Positions 11,286-20,541 are shown, counted from the stretch's first letter. The stretch is 64,000 nucleotides of DNA from Gemmatimonadota bacterium (GCA_003220795.1 QHTK01000065.1:1-64000); one strand, 5' to 3'. The notes: generated by a model not told the origin, from the letters alone. Program-made: numbers and translations.

Positions 11286-12593
11286 CTAGCCCTCCACCAG
11301 CTCCCGGACCAGAGCCGTCGTCCGCTCCGCCGCGCCGCGGCCCTCTTGCACAAGCCGCTTGCCCGCGGCGCCCGCCTTACGCCGCGCGGCCGGGTCGTGA
11401 TACCAGACGAGACATTGCGAGTGCAACGGATGGCGCCCATCGGCCGCCAGCGCCACCGCGCCGCCCCGCTCGATCAAGAGCGCGGCGTCGCGGCTCATGT
11501 GCCAATGGGGGCCCATCGTGACCGGGACTCCGAACACGGCCGGCTCGAGCACGGAATGCAGCCCCGCTCGGGTGTAGCCGCCGCCCACGAACGCGACGTC
11601 GGCGACGGCGTACAAGTCGGCGAGGATGCCGACGCGATCGACCACGATGACGGGGGAGGGCGCTCCGTGCTCGAGCTGGGAGAGGCGGACGGGGCGCGGC
11701 AGCTTCAGGTGCTGGGCGCGCTCGGCGATCAGCGCCAGGTGATCGGGGTTGGGCTCGTGCGGCGCCAGCACGAGGCGCGCGGCCGGCACCTGGGCGAGCA
11801 GGTCGACGAACGCGGGCAGCACGACCGCTTCGTCGGCGGGCCAGGTGGAGCCCGCGACGAGCGTGAACGTGCCGGCGGGGAAGACCGCGAGCCGCGCGAA
11901 CGGCTCGCGCGTCCGGTCGAACCGCTCGGCCCGCTCGGCGACGCTGTCGTAGCGGGTGTCACCGGTCACCTCGATCGCCTCGCGCCGGGCGCCGAGCTGC
12001 TGGAGCCGACCGCCGTCGTCTTCACTGATTGTCCCCACGCGATCGAGGGCGCGATAGGCGGGCTCCGCCCAGCGGCGCGCCGGCCAGCGCAGCCGCGAGC
12101 TGTCGAGCGCCACTGTCGCCGAGATCAGCCCCAGCTTTGTCCCGCGCCGCCGCGCGGCGAGCGTGAGCTCGGGCCATACGTCGAGCTTCGAGAACACCAG
12201 CGCCGAAGGTTGTAGCGCGTCCAGCGCGGCCGCCACATCTGCCGCGCGGTCGAACGGCAGATAATCGGCGAAGTCCACGGGGAGCGTGCGGGCGAGCCGC
12301 TCGGCGGACGGGGAAAAGAAGGTATAGACGAGCTGCCACTGCGGCCGTTCGGCCCGGAGCGTCTCGAGCACCGGCTTGGCCTGCAGACCTTCGCCCACGG
12401 AGGGCGCGTGCACCCACACGAGCCGCCGTTTGGGGTCGCGCTGCGACCGCCCCCACGCCGCCAGCCGCTCGAGCACGCCGCGACGCGCGTCCACCCCGCG
12501 GGCGATCTTCTTGTCGAAGCGGGCGGCGAGGGGCAGCGCCCGCTCGGCCAGCCGCACGCTCAGCCGGTATATGAAGGAAGGGCGGTCCCCCAT
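11286..12593 (-). CDS. waaA: 3-deoxy-D-manno-octulosonic acid (Kdo) transferase
   Basis: The 435-residue protein is likely the inner-membrane-associated glycosyltransferase that adds Kdo to lipid A precursor, an essential step in LPS core synthesis. Motifs seen: N-terminal WVHAPSVGEGLQAKPVL (family WxHxxSxGE), then YLPFD and FSKLDVWPELTLAA. In the C-terminal GT-B half are AGSTWPADE, VVDRVGILADLYAVADVAFVGG and a PAVFGVPVTMGPH segment. The usual 'E-x-E-x-WP' is present as KLDVWPE, so one acidic position differs. ATG 12593 or GTG 12596 may start it; both overlap the stop of the DsbA-like gene, so the two form an operon. Confidence 0.93.
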   Translation of the reverse strand: MGDRPSFIYRLSVRLAERALPLAARFDKKIARGVDARRGVLERLAAWGRSQRDPKRRLVWVHAPSVGEGLQAKPVLETLRAERPQWQLVYTFFSPSAERLARTLPVDFADYLPFDRAADVAAALDALQPSALVFSKLDVWPELTLAARRRGTKLGLISATVALDSSRLRWPARRWAEPAYRALDRVGTISEDDGGRLQQLGARREAIEVTGDTRYDSVAERAERFDRTREPFARLAVFPAGTFTLVAGSTWPADEAVVLPAFVDLLAQVPAARLVLAPHEPNPDHLALIAERAQHLKLPRPVRLSQLEHGAPSPVIVVDRVGILADLYAVADVAFVGGGYTRAGLHSVLEPAVFGVPVTMGPHWHMSRDAALLIERGGAVALAADGRHPLHSQCLVWYHDPAARRKAGAAGKRLVQEGRGAAERTTALVRELVEG

Positions 12594-13228
12594 CACCGCG
12601 CCCGGTTGGCCGTCTTGCTGCGGTAGACCGAGTCCAGTACGGTCCGGAACACCTCGACGGGGGCCGCCCCTTCGAGCAGCCCTCCCTCGATGTAGAACGT
12701 GGGTGTGCTGACCGCGCCGGCGGCGCCGGCGCGCGTCGCATCCTCGCGCACCTCGGCCGCCGTCGCCTTGGCGCTGACGCAGCGCGCCAGCCGGGCGTGA
12801 TCGAGCCCGGCGGAGTCGCCGAGCGCCAAGAGGTAGGGGGTGGGGTCCTTGCGGGAGGCCCAGGCGTCCTGGCGCTGAAACAGCAGGTCATGCAGCGGCC
12901 AGAACTTCCCCTGCCGGGCCGCGCACATCGCCAGCTCGGCGGCGGCGGCGGCATTGGCGTGGCGCGTGGTAAGCGGCAGGTTGATGTAGACGAACCGCAC
13001 CTTGCCCGTTTGCACGTACTCCTTTTCCAGCAACGGCATGGTGGTGAGGGCGAAGGCGCGGCAGTAAGGGCACTGAAAGTCGGACATCTCGTACACGGTC
13101 ACGGGCGCGTCGCTACGACCCTTGGCACGAGCGGCGAGCGGGTCGGAGGAAGGGGGAGGAAGGGGGGCCTGCCCGTTGGCGGCTGAAACTGCGGTCATTA
13201 GTACGCACGTGGCCGCGGCGAGACGCAT
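12593..13228 (-). CDS. DsbA-like thiol:disulfide oxidoreductase (thioredoxin_4 type)
   Basis: The 211-residue exported protein has a signal peptide (about 1-19). The active site CPYC is near residues 53-56 (EMSDFQCPYCRAF), followed by a helical insert, and the cis-Pro loop VSTPTF is at about 174-179. This fits the DsbA/DsbG-like group that oxidises or isomerises cysteines in the periplasm. Substrates could include the Cys-rich stand-alone plug proteins or the multiheme cytochrome, but that is inference. Its stop overlaps the start of waaA. Confidence 0.88.
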   Translation of the reverse strand: MRLAAATCVLMTAVSAANGQAPLPPPSSDPLAARAKGRSDAPVTVYEMSDFQCPYCRAFALTTMPLLEKEYVQTGKVRFVYINLPLTTRHANAAAAAELAMCAARQGKFWPLHDLLFQRQDAWASRKDPTPYLLALGDSAGLDHARLARCVSAKATAAEVREDATRAGAAGAVSTPTFYIEGGLLEGAAPVEVFRTVLDSVYRSKTANRAR

Positions 13229-13332
13229 CGTCGGCTCTGTCGTTCGAGGGTGGGCTTACCATAGTGACTCGCGTCCCGGCGCGCCACTGGTCACGGTTGC
13301 CGCGGCCACACGGGGCCCGCAGCTTGAAGGTG

Positions 13333-14460
13333 ATGCGTCAGCACTTGCTCGCCTGGCTGGTGTCGACCGTCGCCTTAGGGGCGCCGTCCGTGGCCGCCGC
13401 CAACCAGGTCGCCCCCGAAGCAACGTCGTGCCGGCCATGCCACGAGGAGATCGTCGTGATGTTCCGGCAGACCGCCCACGCCGCGACGTCCGCTGAGGCA
13501 ACTGCCCGGTCCATCAAGGGACGATTCTCGGCGGGGCACGACGTGCTGCGCACCAGGCTGCCCGGCATCTCCTTCAAAATGGAAGAGCGCAACGGTGCCT
13601 TCTATCAGACGGGCGTCGATTCAGCCCAGCGTCGATCGATTACGAAGCGGATCGAGCTGGTCGTCGGGTCGGGGAGACGAGGGCAATCGTATCTCTACTG
13701 GGCCGGCGGGCTCCTGTTCGAATTGCCGGTCTCCTATCTGACCGGACCCGAGCAGTGGGTCAACAGTCCCGGCTATTCGGATGGTGAGATCGACTTCGGA
13801 CGACTCATCGTGCCTCGCTGTCTGGAGTGTCACAGCACGTCGTTTCCGCTCCAAACGGAGCTCGGTGCAGTGCGTTACTCCCGCCGTTACCGCTTGGGCA
13901 TCTCCTGTGAAAAATGTCATGGCGAGGGGCGAGAACACATCCACTTTCAGTCGTCGCATCCCGCGGAGACGCGCGGAGCGTCCATCCTCAATCCCGCGCG
14001 CTTCTCGAGGGACCGAAGGGTGGATAATTGCGCGTTGTGCCATTCCGGGGAGCGGGAGCCACGACGACCGCCGTTCTCATACCGGCCGGGTGAGAGGCTC
14101 GACGACTATCTCGTCGCTCGATCCGACGCCGATGTTCCCATTCCGGACGTGCATGGTGATCAGGTGGGGCTGCTGCGGCGCAGCAAGTGCTTTCGCGCGA
14201 GCCGGGACATGTCCTGTTCGACTTGCCACGACGTCCATCGACCGGAACGAGACGTCGCGCGGTTCGCGCAGAAGTGTCTGGCGTGTCATCAGACGGGCCA
14301 ACATCCGATGGCTGACGAAATCGCAGGTCGCATGATGACATCCTGCATAGACTGCCACATGCCCAACCGGAAATCCAACGCGATCCAGATCAACACTCCG
14401 GGGAAGCAGGCCGCCCTGTATTATCGCACCCATGAGATAGGCATCTATCGCGAGCGGTAG
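13333..14460 (+). CDS. Seven-heme c-type cytochrome, exported
   Basis: The 375-residue protein has a signal peptide (about 1-23) and seven CxxCH heme sites at about residues 33, 163, 192, 233, 295, 315 and 338 (CRPCH, CLECH, CEKCH, CALCH, CSTCH, CLACH, CIDCH). A 125-residue region without hemes separates site 1 from the rest. It is probably a periplasmic or surface electron carrier; the family resembles cytochrome c-554/NrfA-like 'doxx' multiheme proteins only in general. Codon use is less GC-rich than the neighbours. ATG 13333 is preferred over GTG 13264 because the signal peptide begins there. It converges with the CRTAC1 gene with a 6-base gap. Confidence 0.85.
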   Translation: MRQHLLAWLVSTVALGAPSVAAANQVAPEATSCRPCHEEIVVMFRQTAHAATSAEATARSIKGRFSAGHDVLRTRLPGISFKMEERNGAFYQTGVDSAQRRSITKRIELVVGSGRRGQSYLYWAGGLLFELPVSYLTGPEQWVNSPGYSDGEIDFGRLIVPRCLECHSTSFPLQTELGAVRYSRRYRLGISCEKCHGEGREHIHFQSSHPAETRGASILNPARFSRDRRVDNCALCHSGEREPRRPPFSYRPGERLDDYLVARSDADVPIPDVHGDQVGLLRRSKCFRASRDMSCSTCHDVHRPERDVARFAQKCLACHQTGQHPMADEIAGRMMTSCIDCHMPNRKSNAIQINTPGKQAALYYRTHEIGIYRER

Positions 14461-14466
14461 AGCCGT

Positions 14467-16407
14467 CTACGGCTCGACCACCTCGACGGTCTGACCGGTT
14501 CGGATGGGGCCGGCAACGCTCTGGCGTCGTCCTGAAGGCCAGCGCACCTCGAGCGACGCGGCGTGGTCCGCGGCTCCGAGGCCGAAGTAGAGAGGCAGGT
14601 CGCTCTGGGACAGGTAGCCCGACTTGCCGTCGAACGGCTTGAGAATTCGCCGGCCGTCGGGCAAGACGACGGTCACCTGGGCGCCCAGCCCCTCCCGGTT
14701 GGAGCGCGTGCCGCGCAGACGGACCTTGAGGTAGTTGACGTGGTGTTGCTGCGCGAGGTCGCTGACGAGCACCTGCGGACGCCCGTTGAACTCGTTGGTC
14801 ACGATGTCCAGATCGCCGTCCTCATCGAGGTCGAGTACGACGGCGGAGCGCGTTCCGCGCGAGCCCATCATCGTGAGTCGGCCGGCGGCTTCCCACCTAC
14901 AGCCCAGGGCCGAGGCGCCGGCGTCGCGGCAGACGCCGCAGAAGAATTGTCCGCGGTCTGGGCCGCTGCAGTCGAGCGTGAACCAGACCTGCTCGGTTTC
15001 GCCGTTGGAGCGCGGTTCCACTCCGACGAGGAACTCGCTCGGCAGGAAGTGCCGGCCGGCGTCGTTCAGCAGCACGGAATTGATCCCATAGCGGTGCGGG
15101 AAGTTCATGCCCGCCGCGACGAAGATGTCGTCCCAGCCGTCGGCGTTGAGGTCGTCGACGCTCGGTCCCCAGGGCCAGTACGTCTCGACCCCGAGGGAGT
15201 CGGACACCTCCTCGAACCGGCCGCCACCCAGGTTTGCGAAGAGTGCGTTACCGAAGATGAAGCCGGCTTTTCCCGCCGGAAAGAAATCGGCGGGTGCCGG
15301 CGCGGAGTCGGCCTTGCGGGTCTCCGTCGCCCAATCGCCGGGCGGAATATTGGCCCACATATCCGAGTGCATGTCGGTTACGAAGAGGTCGAGCCGCCCG
15401 TCGCCGTCGAAGTCGAATACCTTCGCTCCCATCGCCCCCCACGGGGTCTTGGGGAAGTAGTCTTTGGTTTCGTCCCGGAAACGCTTCCCGCCTTCGTTCA
15501 GCCAGAGATGATTCGCCCCCTGCATGTTGAGGACGTAGAGGTCTGGAAAGCCGTCGTCGTTCGCGTCGATCACGGTGGCGTCGCCGCTCCAGCCGAGATC
15601 CACCAGCCCGACTTCGCGCGTGACGTCCTTGAACCGGTTGCCGCCGAGGTTGTGGTACAGAATGCTCGCTTCGGCGCGCGCGGGGTGCGTGTGACCGTGG
15701 AAGGCGTCGGGCCGGCCGACGTAATAGCCGCCGGGCCCCTTCTCTTCGGTGGTGTAGACGCCGACGTTGGTGACGAAGAGGTCGAGCAGGCCGTCGCCGT
15801 CATAGTCGAAGAAAACAGCGCCCGAGGAGTGACCGCTGTAGCCGACGCCGGCCTGCGCGGTGATGTCGCGAAACTTCCCGCCGCCCAGGTTCTCGAACAG
15901 TCGGTTGCCGTGACGCACCGTGGTGACGAACAAATCGGGATCGCCGTCGTTGTCGATGTCGGCGAACGAGCAGGCGACGGCGATCGCGTCCTCCATATGG
16001 AGGCCCGCCTGATCGGTGATGTTCTCGAACCGGCCGTCGCCCAGATTCCTCCACAGCTCGTTCGTGCCGAGCTGGGTAACGAAGTACAAGTCGGGCCGTC
16101 CGTCCGCGTCGACGTCGGCGGCGCACAGTCCCGTGCCGTGGTCGTAGTGGACCTTCTTGTAGGCCTTCCCCGCGTCGTCGACGATGTGGGTCTGGAACGT
16201 GATGCCGCTCGCTTCCCGCCCGTCGGTGAAGCGAAAGTCGTGCAGCACCGTCGACTGTGCAGCCAGCGCCGCCTCCTGGCTGTAGCGCGCGAGCAACCAG
16301 GCGGGGGTCGAGCCTGCAGGGCGTTCGGCGCGCGGGGACCGGCAGGCGAGCAGCGCGCAGCATGCCGCCACGACCAGCCGGCGGCGCGACGGGCGAGCGT
16401 TTGGCAT
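14467..16407 (-). CDS. CRTAC1-type FG-GAP/VCBS repeat lipoprotein with ASPIC/UnbV domain
   Basis: The 646-residue exported protein has a hydrophobic leader with a lipobox-like LLACRS. About seven FG-GAP/VCBS repeats with Ca-binding DxDxDG loops follow (for example DVDADGRPDLYFV, DYDGDGLLDLFVTN, DFDGDGRLDLFVTD, DEDGDLDIVTN). The C-terminal ASPIC/UnbV domain is LKVRLRGTRSNREGLGA onwards. These form integrin-alpha-like beta-propellers on the cell surface; the bacterial function is unclear. The gene is last in a minus-strand run after a SoxC-like enzyme and a cytochrome c, 5 bases after the latter, so it may be an accessory of that redox unit. A Cys cluster sits at DCSGPDRGQFFCGVCRDAG. Confidence 0.85.
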   Translation of the reverse strand: MPNARPSRRRLVVAACCALLACRSPRAERPAGSTPAWLLARYSQEAALAAQSTVLHDFRFTDGREASGITFQTHIVDDAGKAYKKVHYDHGTGLCAADVDADGRPDLYFVTQLGTNELWRNLGDGRFENITDQAGLHMEDAIAVACSFADIDNDGDPDLFVTTVRHGNRLFENLGGGKFRDITAQAGVGYSGHSSGAVFFDYDGDGLLDLFVTNVGVYTTEEKGPGGYYVGRPDAFHGHTHPARAEASILYHNLGGNRFKDVTREVGLVDLGWSGDATVIDANDDGFPDLYVLNMQGANHLWLNEGGKRFRDETKDYFPKTPWGAMGAKVFDFDGDGRLDLFVTDMHSDMWANIPPGDWATETRKADSAPAPADFFPAGKAGFIFGNALFANLGGGRFEEVSDSLGVETYWPWGPSVDDLNADGWDDIFVAAGMNFPHRYGINSVLLNDAGRHFLPSEFLVGVEPRSNGETEQVWFTLDCSGPDRGQFFCGVCRDAGASALGCRWEAAGRLTMMGSRGTRSAVVLDLDEDGDLDIVTNEFNGRPQVLVSDLAQQHHVNYLKVRLRGTRSNREGLGAQVTVVLPDGRRILKPFDGKSGYLSQSDLPLYFGLGAADHAASLEVRWPSGRRQSVAGPIRTGQTVEVVEP

Positions 16408-16412
16408 ACCAG

Positions 16413-16976
16413 TTAGCGGATCTCCGGTCCGCCGCGCCGATTGTCGGGCACGAAGCGGTCGTGTGCAGGCATGACCACGCGGGGCAGGGTCTGCGGGTTC
16501 ATCTCCGCACTGCTCGCGATGATGTCGTTCCGCCACAAGAGAAAAGCGACGAGGCCGTAGACTTCGTCGGGTTTGAGCGAGCCGGGTGCGTTGAGCGGCA
16601 TGGCGCGGTTGACGTAGTCGTACAGCGTTGTCGCGTAGGGCCAGTAGTTGCCGATCGTCTTCACCAGGCGCGGGAGGCGGCCGAACGGAAAGCCCTGGCG
16701 GGGCTCCCGACCTACCAGCCGGTCGAACGGCCCTTCGATTCCGGTGGCGCCGTGACAGGCGGCGCACTTGCGGCCGTAGACTGCCGAGCCCTGAGACGCC
16801 GTGCCGCGCCCTGGTGGGAGCCCCGCGCCGTCGGGCCTGACGTCCAAGTCCCAGACTGCGATCTCGTCCGCGGTGGCGGGCCTCCCGAAGCCGAATGTCA
16901 CCGGCGCAGCTGCACCAACCTGCGGGCGATCATGGCTCCCGCAGCCTCCCAGAAGGAGCATGGTGCCGAGCATCAT
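16413..16976 (-). CDS. Monoheme cytochrome c, lipoprotein, SoxD-like partner
   Basis: The 187-residue protein has a lipobox (LLLGGCGS, Cys about residue 12), one heme site CAACH (about residue 80) and a later Met in RAMPLNAPGSL that may be the sixth ligand. Length and motifs (VYGRKCAACHGATGIEGP, LPDEVYGLVAFLLWRND-like end) match the cytochrome subunit of SoxCD or of sulfite dehydrogenases. It begins 14 bases after the SoxC-like gene ends, so the two are likely an electron-transfer pair. ATG 16976 is used; GTG 16988 is possible. Confidence 0.82.
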   Translation of the reverse strand: MMLGTMLLLGGCGSHDRPQVGAAAPVTFGFGRPATADEIAVWDLDVRPDGAGLPPGRGTASQGSAVYGRKCAACHGATGIEGPFDRLVGREPRQGFPFGRLPRLVKTIGNYWPYATTLYDYVNRAMPLNAPGSLKPDEVYGLVAFLLWRNDIIASSAEMNPQTLPRVVMPAHDRFVPDNRRGGPEIR

Positions 16977-16990
16977 CCCACCCCGCACGT

Positions 16991-18196
16991 TCAGCTCTCG
17001 AGCCCGAACACCACGGTGCCGTCCCTCCGCACCCGCCACGGCCGGATGTGATTGAAGTGGTAGGTGGTGCCGAGCCCGCGCGCCTGGCGCAACTGCTCGA
17101 CCGGAGGTTGCACGTAGCCGGTCTCGTCCACCGCACGGCTCAGAATCGTCGTATCCCCGCCGTCCCAGTTCCACATGTACCGAAATCGGGTGTGGCATTT
17201 GGGAAGCACGGGCTGTTGCAGGTCGGCCGGTGCCCAGTGGCGGCCGGCGTCGCTGCTCACCTCTACTCGGGTAATCCGGCCGCGGCCGCTCCAGGCGATT
17301 CCGGTGATCTGCCACCAACCCCTGTCGCCGAGCGTCACCGGGTACGCCGGGAACGTGATGATCGACTTCGCGTCCATCACGAAGCTGAACTGGCGCGCGG
17401 TGCCGTCGGGGAGCGGATCAGTGTACTTCGACGTCTCCTCCCGGGTCATGAATGGGCGATCCGCCAGCTCGATCCGCCTGATCCACTTGACGTTGGCGTT
17501 TCCCTCCCAGCCCGGTAGCAGCAATCGCGCCGGATAGCCCTGCTCGGGGCGCAACGCCTCGCCGTTTTGGCCGTACGCGATGAGCCCGTCGTCCCGGGCC
17601 TGCTCGACGGGAATGCTGCGGGCCATCACGGCGGCATCCTGTCCTTCGGCGAGGAACCACGTGGCGCCGGGTTTCACGCCGACCTCGCGGAACAGCGTCG
17701 CCAGGGGCACACCCGTCCACTCACTCGTGCTCGTGAGGCCATCGACCAATTGCGGGGACAGGTCGGGTCGGCTCCTCCCGTAGCCCGCCGCGCCGTTGCC
17801 GGAGCACTCGAGGAAACAGAGTCGTGACACACTGGGGAAGCGCTTGAGGGCCTCGAGGTCAAACACCGTGGGTCGCTCGACCATCCCGTGGATGAGCAGC
17901 TTGTAACGCTGCGGGTCGATGGCGGGTACGCCGGCGTGATGGCGTTCGAAGTGCAGGTCCGCGGGCGTCACGATGCCGCAGCAGTCTTGCAGCGGCGTGT
18001 ACGAGATGCCCTGGCCGTTGCCGAGCGGGATTCGCCGTGGTCGCTCGAATGGCGAGCGCTCGCCGAGCGGAGTCACGGCGGACCCGGGGACCTTGGTGGG
18101 ATCCTGCGCGAGCTTCGTCACCCGCAGCGCGTGTGCGCCGAGCGCGCCGGTGGCTCCGGCGAGGAGGGCCCGTCGCGAGATCGGGGCGTGTGTCAT
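16991..18196 (-). CDS. SoxC-like sulfite/sulfane dehydrogenase, molybdopterin subunit
   Basis: The 401-residue protein has a twin-arginine signal (ISRRALLAGATGALGA), so it is exported folded. The sulfite-oxidase fold is indicated by LHFERHHAGVPAID (typical of SoxC), the Mo-ligand Cys in FLECSGNG (about residue 131), a GYPARLLLPGWEGNANVKWI segment and the C-terminal Mo-cofactor dimerisation region with KCHTRFRYMWNWDG. In the Sox pathway SoxCD removes six electrons from bound sulfane sulfur; stand-alone homologues oxidise sulfite. No soxXYZAB genes are near, so sulfite or another S-oxide is the safer guess. Its gene begins the minus-strand unit SoxC-cytochrome-CRTAC1, divergent from the TPR gene over 78 bases. 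Confidence 0.85.
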   Translation of the reverse strand: MTHAPISRRALLAGATGALGAHALRVTKLAQDPTKVPGSAVTPLGERSPFERPRRIPLGNGQGISYTPLQDCCGIVTPADLHFERHHAGVPAIDPQRYKLLIHGMVERPTVFDLEALKRFPSVSRLCFLECSGNGAAGYGRSRPDLSPQLVDGLTSTSEWTGVPLATLFREVGVKPGATWFLAEGQDAAVMARSIPVEQARDDGLIAYGQNGEALRPEQGYPARLLLPGWEGNANVKWIRRIELADRPFMTREETSKYTDPLPDGTARQFSFVMDAKSIITFPAYPVTLGDRGWWQITGIAWSGRGRITRVEVSSDAGRHWAPADLQQPVLPKCHTRFRYMWNWDGGDTTILSRAVDETGYVQPPVEQLRQARGLGTTYHFNHIRPWRVRRDGTVVFGLES

Positions 18197-18274
18197 CGTC
18201 CGCTTTCCTGTCTTGGGACTCGGGCTCTAAGGTAAGACGTCGGCAGCGCCCGGCGAAGGCGGTATCTTGGTGGC

Positions 18275-19843
18275 ATGAAACCGGAGATCTTGGGCCGTGT
18301 GGGGGCAGTGCTGGCCTGCCTCGCCGCCGGACCGGCGTCGGCCCAGGCGCCGCGCCTCGGGACGATCGATTTTCCGACCTCTGGGGCCCCCGCGGCTCGG
18401 GCGCCGTTCATCCGCGGCGTGCTGCTGTTGCACAGCTTCGAGTACGGGGACGCGGCGCGGGCGTTCCGCGAGGCACAGCGGCTCGATTCCGGGTTCGCGC
18501 TGGCCTACTGGGGTGAGGCGATGACCTACACCCATCCGGTCTGGAACGAGCAGGACGGGAACGCCGCGCGCGCGGCGCTGCAACGGCTCGCCGCGACGCG
18601 CGACGCCCGACGTGCCAAAGCGCCCACACGCCGCGAGCAGGCATATCTCGACGCCGTCGAAATCCTGTACGGCGACGGCTCCAAGGCGGTGCGCGACACG
18701 GCCTACTCCCTTGCCATGGGGCGCCTCGTCGCTCGGTTTCCGGCGGACCGCGAGGCCAAGGTGTTCTATGCGCTCTCCCTGCTGGGCCTGAACCAGGGCG
18801 TGCGGGACGTCCCGAGTTACCTGCGGGCGGCCGCCATCGTCGACACGGTGTTCCGGGAGAACCCCAACCACCCGGGTGCGGCGCACCTGCTGATTCACTC
18901 CTACGACGACCCGATCCATGCCCCGCTGGGCCTGGCGGCGGCGCGCGCCTACTCGAAAATCGCCCCCGACGCCGCGCACGCGCAGCACATGACCACGCAC
19001 ATTTTCCTTGCGTTGGGAATGTGGGACGAGGTGGTTTCGCAGAACGAGCTGGCGTCCGGGCGCGATCACGCCGCCTGGACCCCGCACCATTACACCCAAT
19101 GGCTGGGTTACGGGTATTTGCAGCAGGGTCGATACGCCGACGCGTTCCGACACCTACAACGCATGCACGAAAATATGAATCAGAGCCGCCGGGGACGCGC
19201 CGTCGTCGCGCAGATGCGGGCTGAATACGTCGTGAACACCGAGCAATGGGACAGTCCATGCCTGCAGTGGAGTATCGACCTCTCGACCGTGCGCTCGAGG
19301 GACGCAGCCGTGGACGGATTCGTCGGCGCGCTCAGTGCGCTGAAGCGCGGGGATCGCGCTGACGCGGGCCGCCGCCTGGTCGACCTGGCCACCCTCAATC
19401 GTAATCGGGCTCCACCCGAAGCGGGTCAGGAACGGGACCGCGTGCCGGATATCCTCGAGCAGGAGCTGCGGGCGCTGCTGCGGCAGGCGGACGGCGACCT
19501 CACGGGCGCGGTCGCGCTCACGCGGGAAGCGACGGCGCTCGAGGACGCGATGCCGCTCGAGTTTGGGCCTCCGGCGGTCGTAAAGCCATCACACGAGCTG
19601 CTCGGTGAGATCCTGCTGCAAGCCGGCCGGCCGGCGGCGGCCCAGGCCGAGTTCGCGCGCGCGCTCGCGCTCGCCCCCAAGCGGGCGTTGTCGCTGCTCG
19701 GCCTCGGCCGCGCGGCCGCCGCGGCCGGCGACCCAGCCACGGCAGCCCGCGCCTACCGCGAGCTGCGGGAGATCTGGCATGGGTCCGACCCGAGTCTCCC
19801 CGGACTCGTGGAGGCGACCCGGTTTCTCGCGGCGAGGCCTTAA
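18275..19843 (+). CDS. Exported TPR-repeat protein
   Basis: The 522-residue protein has a signal peptide (about 1-24) and many helical pairs with TPR-like spacing (for example DAARAFREAQRLDSGFALAYWGEA, AAAQAEFARALALAPKRALSLLGLGRAAAAAGD). Between them is a conserved block with His residues (HPGAAHLLIHSYDDP and HAQHMTTHIFLALGMWDEVV) found in a widespread family of uncharacterised TPR proteins. Such proteins usually scaffold complexes; no enzymatic role is claimed. Its last 4 bases overlap the end of the convergent plug gene. Confidence 0.75.
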   Translation: MKPEILGRVGAVLACLAAGPASAQAPRLGTIDFPTSGAPAARAPFIRGVLLLHSFEYGDAARAFREAQRLDSGFALAYWGEAMTYTHPVWNEQDGNAARAALQRLAATRDARRAKAPTRREQAYLDAVEILYGDGSKAVRDTAYSLAMGRLVARFPADREAKVFYALSLLGLNQGVRDVPSYLRAAAIVDTVFRENPNHPGAAHLLIHSYDDPIHAPLGLAAARAYSKIAPDAAHAQHMTTHIFLALGMWDEVVSQNELASGRDHAAWTPHHYTQWLGYGYLQQGRYADAFRHLQRMHENMNQSRRGRAVVAQMRAEYVVNTEQWDSPCLQWSIDLSTVRSRDAAVDGFVGALSALKRGDRADAGRRLVDLATLNRNRAPPEAGQERDRVPDILEQELRALLRQADGDLTGAVALTREATALEDAMPLEFGPPAVVKPSHELLGEILLQAGRPAAAQAEFARALALAPKRALSLLGLGRAAAAAGDPATAARAYRELREIWHGSDPSLPGLVEATRFLAARP

Positions 19844-20541
19844 GGAGCGGACTTCGTCCAGATGGCGATGACGCCGCAGCCGGAGTTGCTCCCGAGGAAC
19901 TCGCCCGGCGTTTCCGACGAGCCGCGGTAAATCTCGACGCCCTGAACGTCCTGGGGCGGCGTGTTGCGCGCGAAGTAGGGCGTCGACTCGTTGCCGTCGA
20001 GAAAATATTGCGGGTAGCAGCCCGGCGGCGACCGGACCATCTTGGCGACACACGTGTTCGAGATGCACACCTGCTCCACGCCGCGCACCGTGACCAGGAT
20101 ATCGATGAGGGCGGCCGACCCGGCGCGCTCGATCTGCTCCTTGGTGAGGAAATAGCCCATCCCCGCGTGCCGGCGACGCTCGAAGTCCGCGAACCGCCTT
20201 CCGATGGAGCTCGGCTTCCCTTCGATCACGACCCCCGGCAGCTCGTAAGCCGGGTCCAGGTCGAAGACGTGCTCCAGAGTCTTGCCGTCGCGGAACGTGA
20301 TTTTCCATACTCCCGGAGAATACCCCGGAGCGGCGACCTCGAGGACGTAGCGGGCGGGCGCGAGCGTCAGCTCGAAGCGGCCGACGCTGTCGGCGGCGGT
20401 GGTGTCCCGCGTGTCCACCACGATCCGGGCACCCCTCACGCCGTCGCCGCTCGCCCGAGCCACCACCTGGCCGTGGAGCACCCCCGGCTGCGCCTGCTGG
20501 GCGGGCGCGACGGTAGGGGCAGCCATTCCGGCGGCAACCAC
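19840..20541 (-). CDS. Stand-alone carboxypeptidase-regulatory + TonB plug protein, long type (pair 1)
   Basis: The 233-residue protein has an N-terminal signal-like stretch and a CarboxypepD_reg-like beta-sandwich (about 20-105). A region with FERRRHAGMGYFLTKEQIERAG follows, then a TonB-receptor plug-like domain (about 125-230). It ends at SGCGVIAIWTKSAP, exactly where a SusC receptor's plug (…NGVxxIxTKxG) would lead into the barrel; no barrel follows. Four Cys (159, 164, 175, 222) are spaced like those of the second long plug (44589-45359), suggesting disulfides. Start GTG 20541 gives a short signal; an upstream non-ATG start is possible. It is divergent from SusC pair 1. Function unknown. 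Confidence 0.8.
   Translation of the reverse strand: MVAAGMAAPTVAPAQQAQPGVLHGQVVARASGDGVRGARIVVDTRDTTAADSVGRFELTLAPARYVLEVAAPGYSPGVWKITFRDGKTLEHVFDLDPAYELPGVVIEGKPSSIGRRFADFERRRHAGMGYFLTKEQIERAGSAALIDILVTVRGVEQVCISNTCVAKMVRSPPGCYPQYFLDGNESTPYFARNTPPQDVQGVEIYRGSSETPGEFLGSNSGCGVIAIWTKSAP

Noticed and set aside
13264..13332. GTG 13264 as start of the heptaheme cytochrome
   Set aside because: The extra 23 residues are Arg/Pro-rich and precede a normal signal peptide that starts at 13333.
14563..16416. 617-codon plus-strand frame opposite the CRTAC1 gene
   Set aside because: It is low-complexity Val/Glu/Ala shadow; the minus strand has FG-GAP and ASPIC domains with a lipoprotein signal.
19840..20541. 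Long plug gene as a pseudogene of a TonB receptor
   Set aside because: No barrel remnants lie downstream (the TPR gene ends there), and an intact homologue with the same ends exists at 44589-45359, so it appears to be a true short protein.
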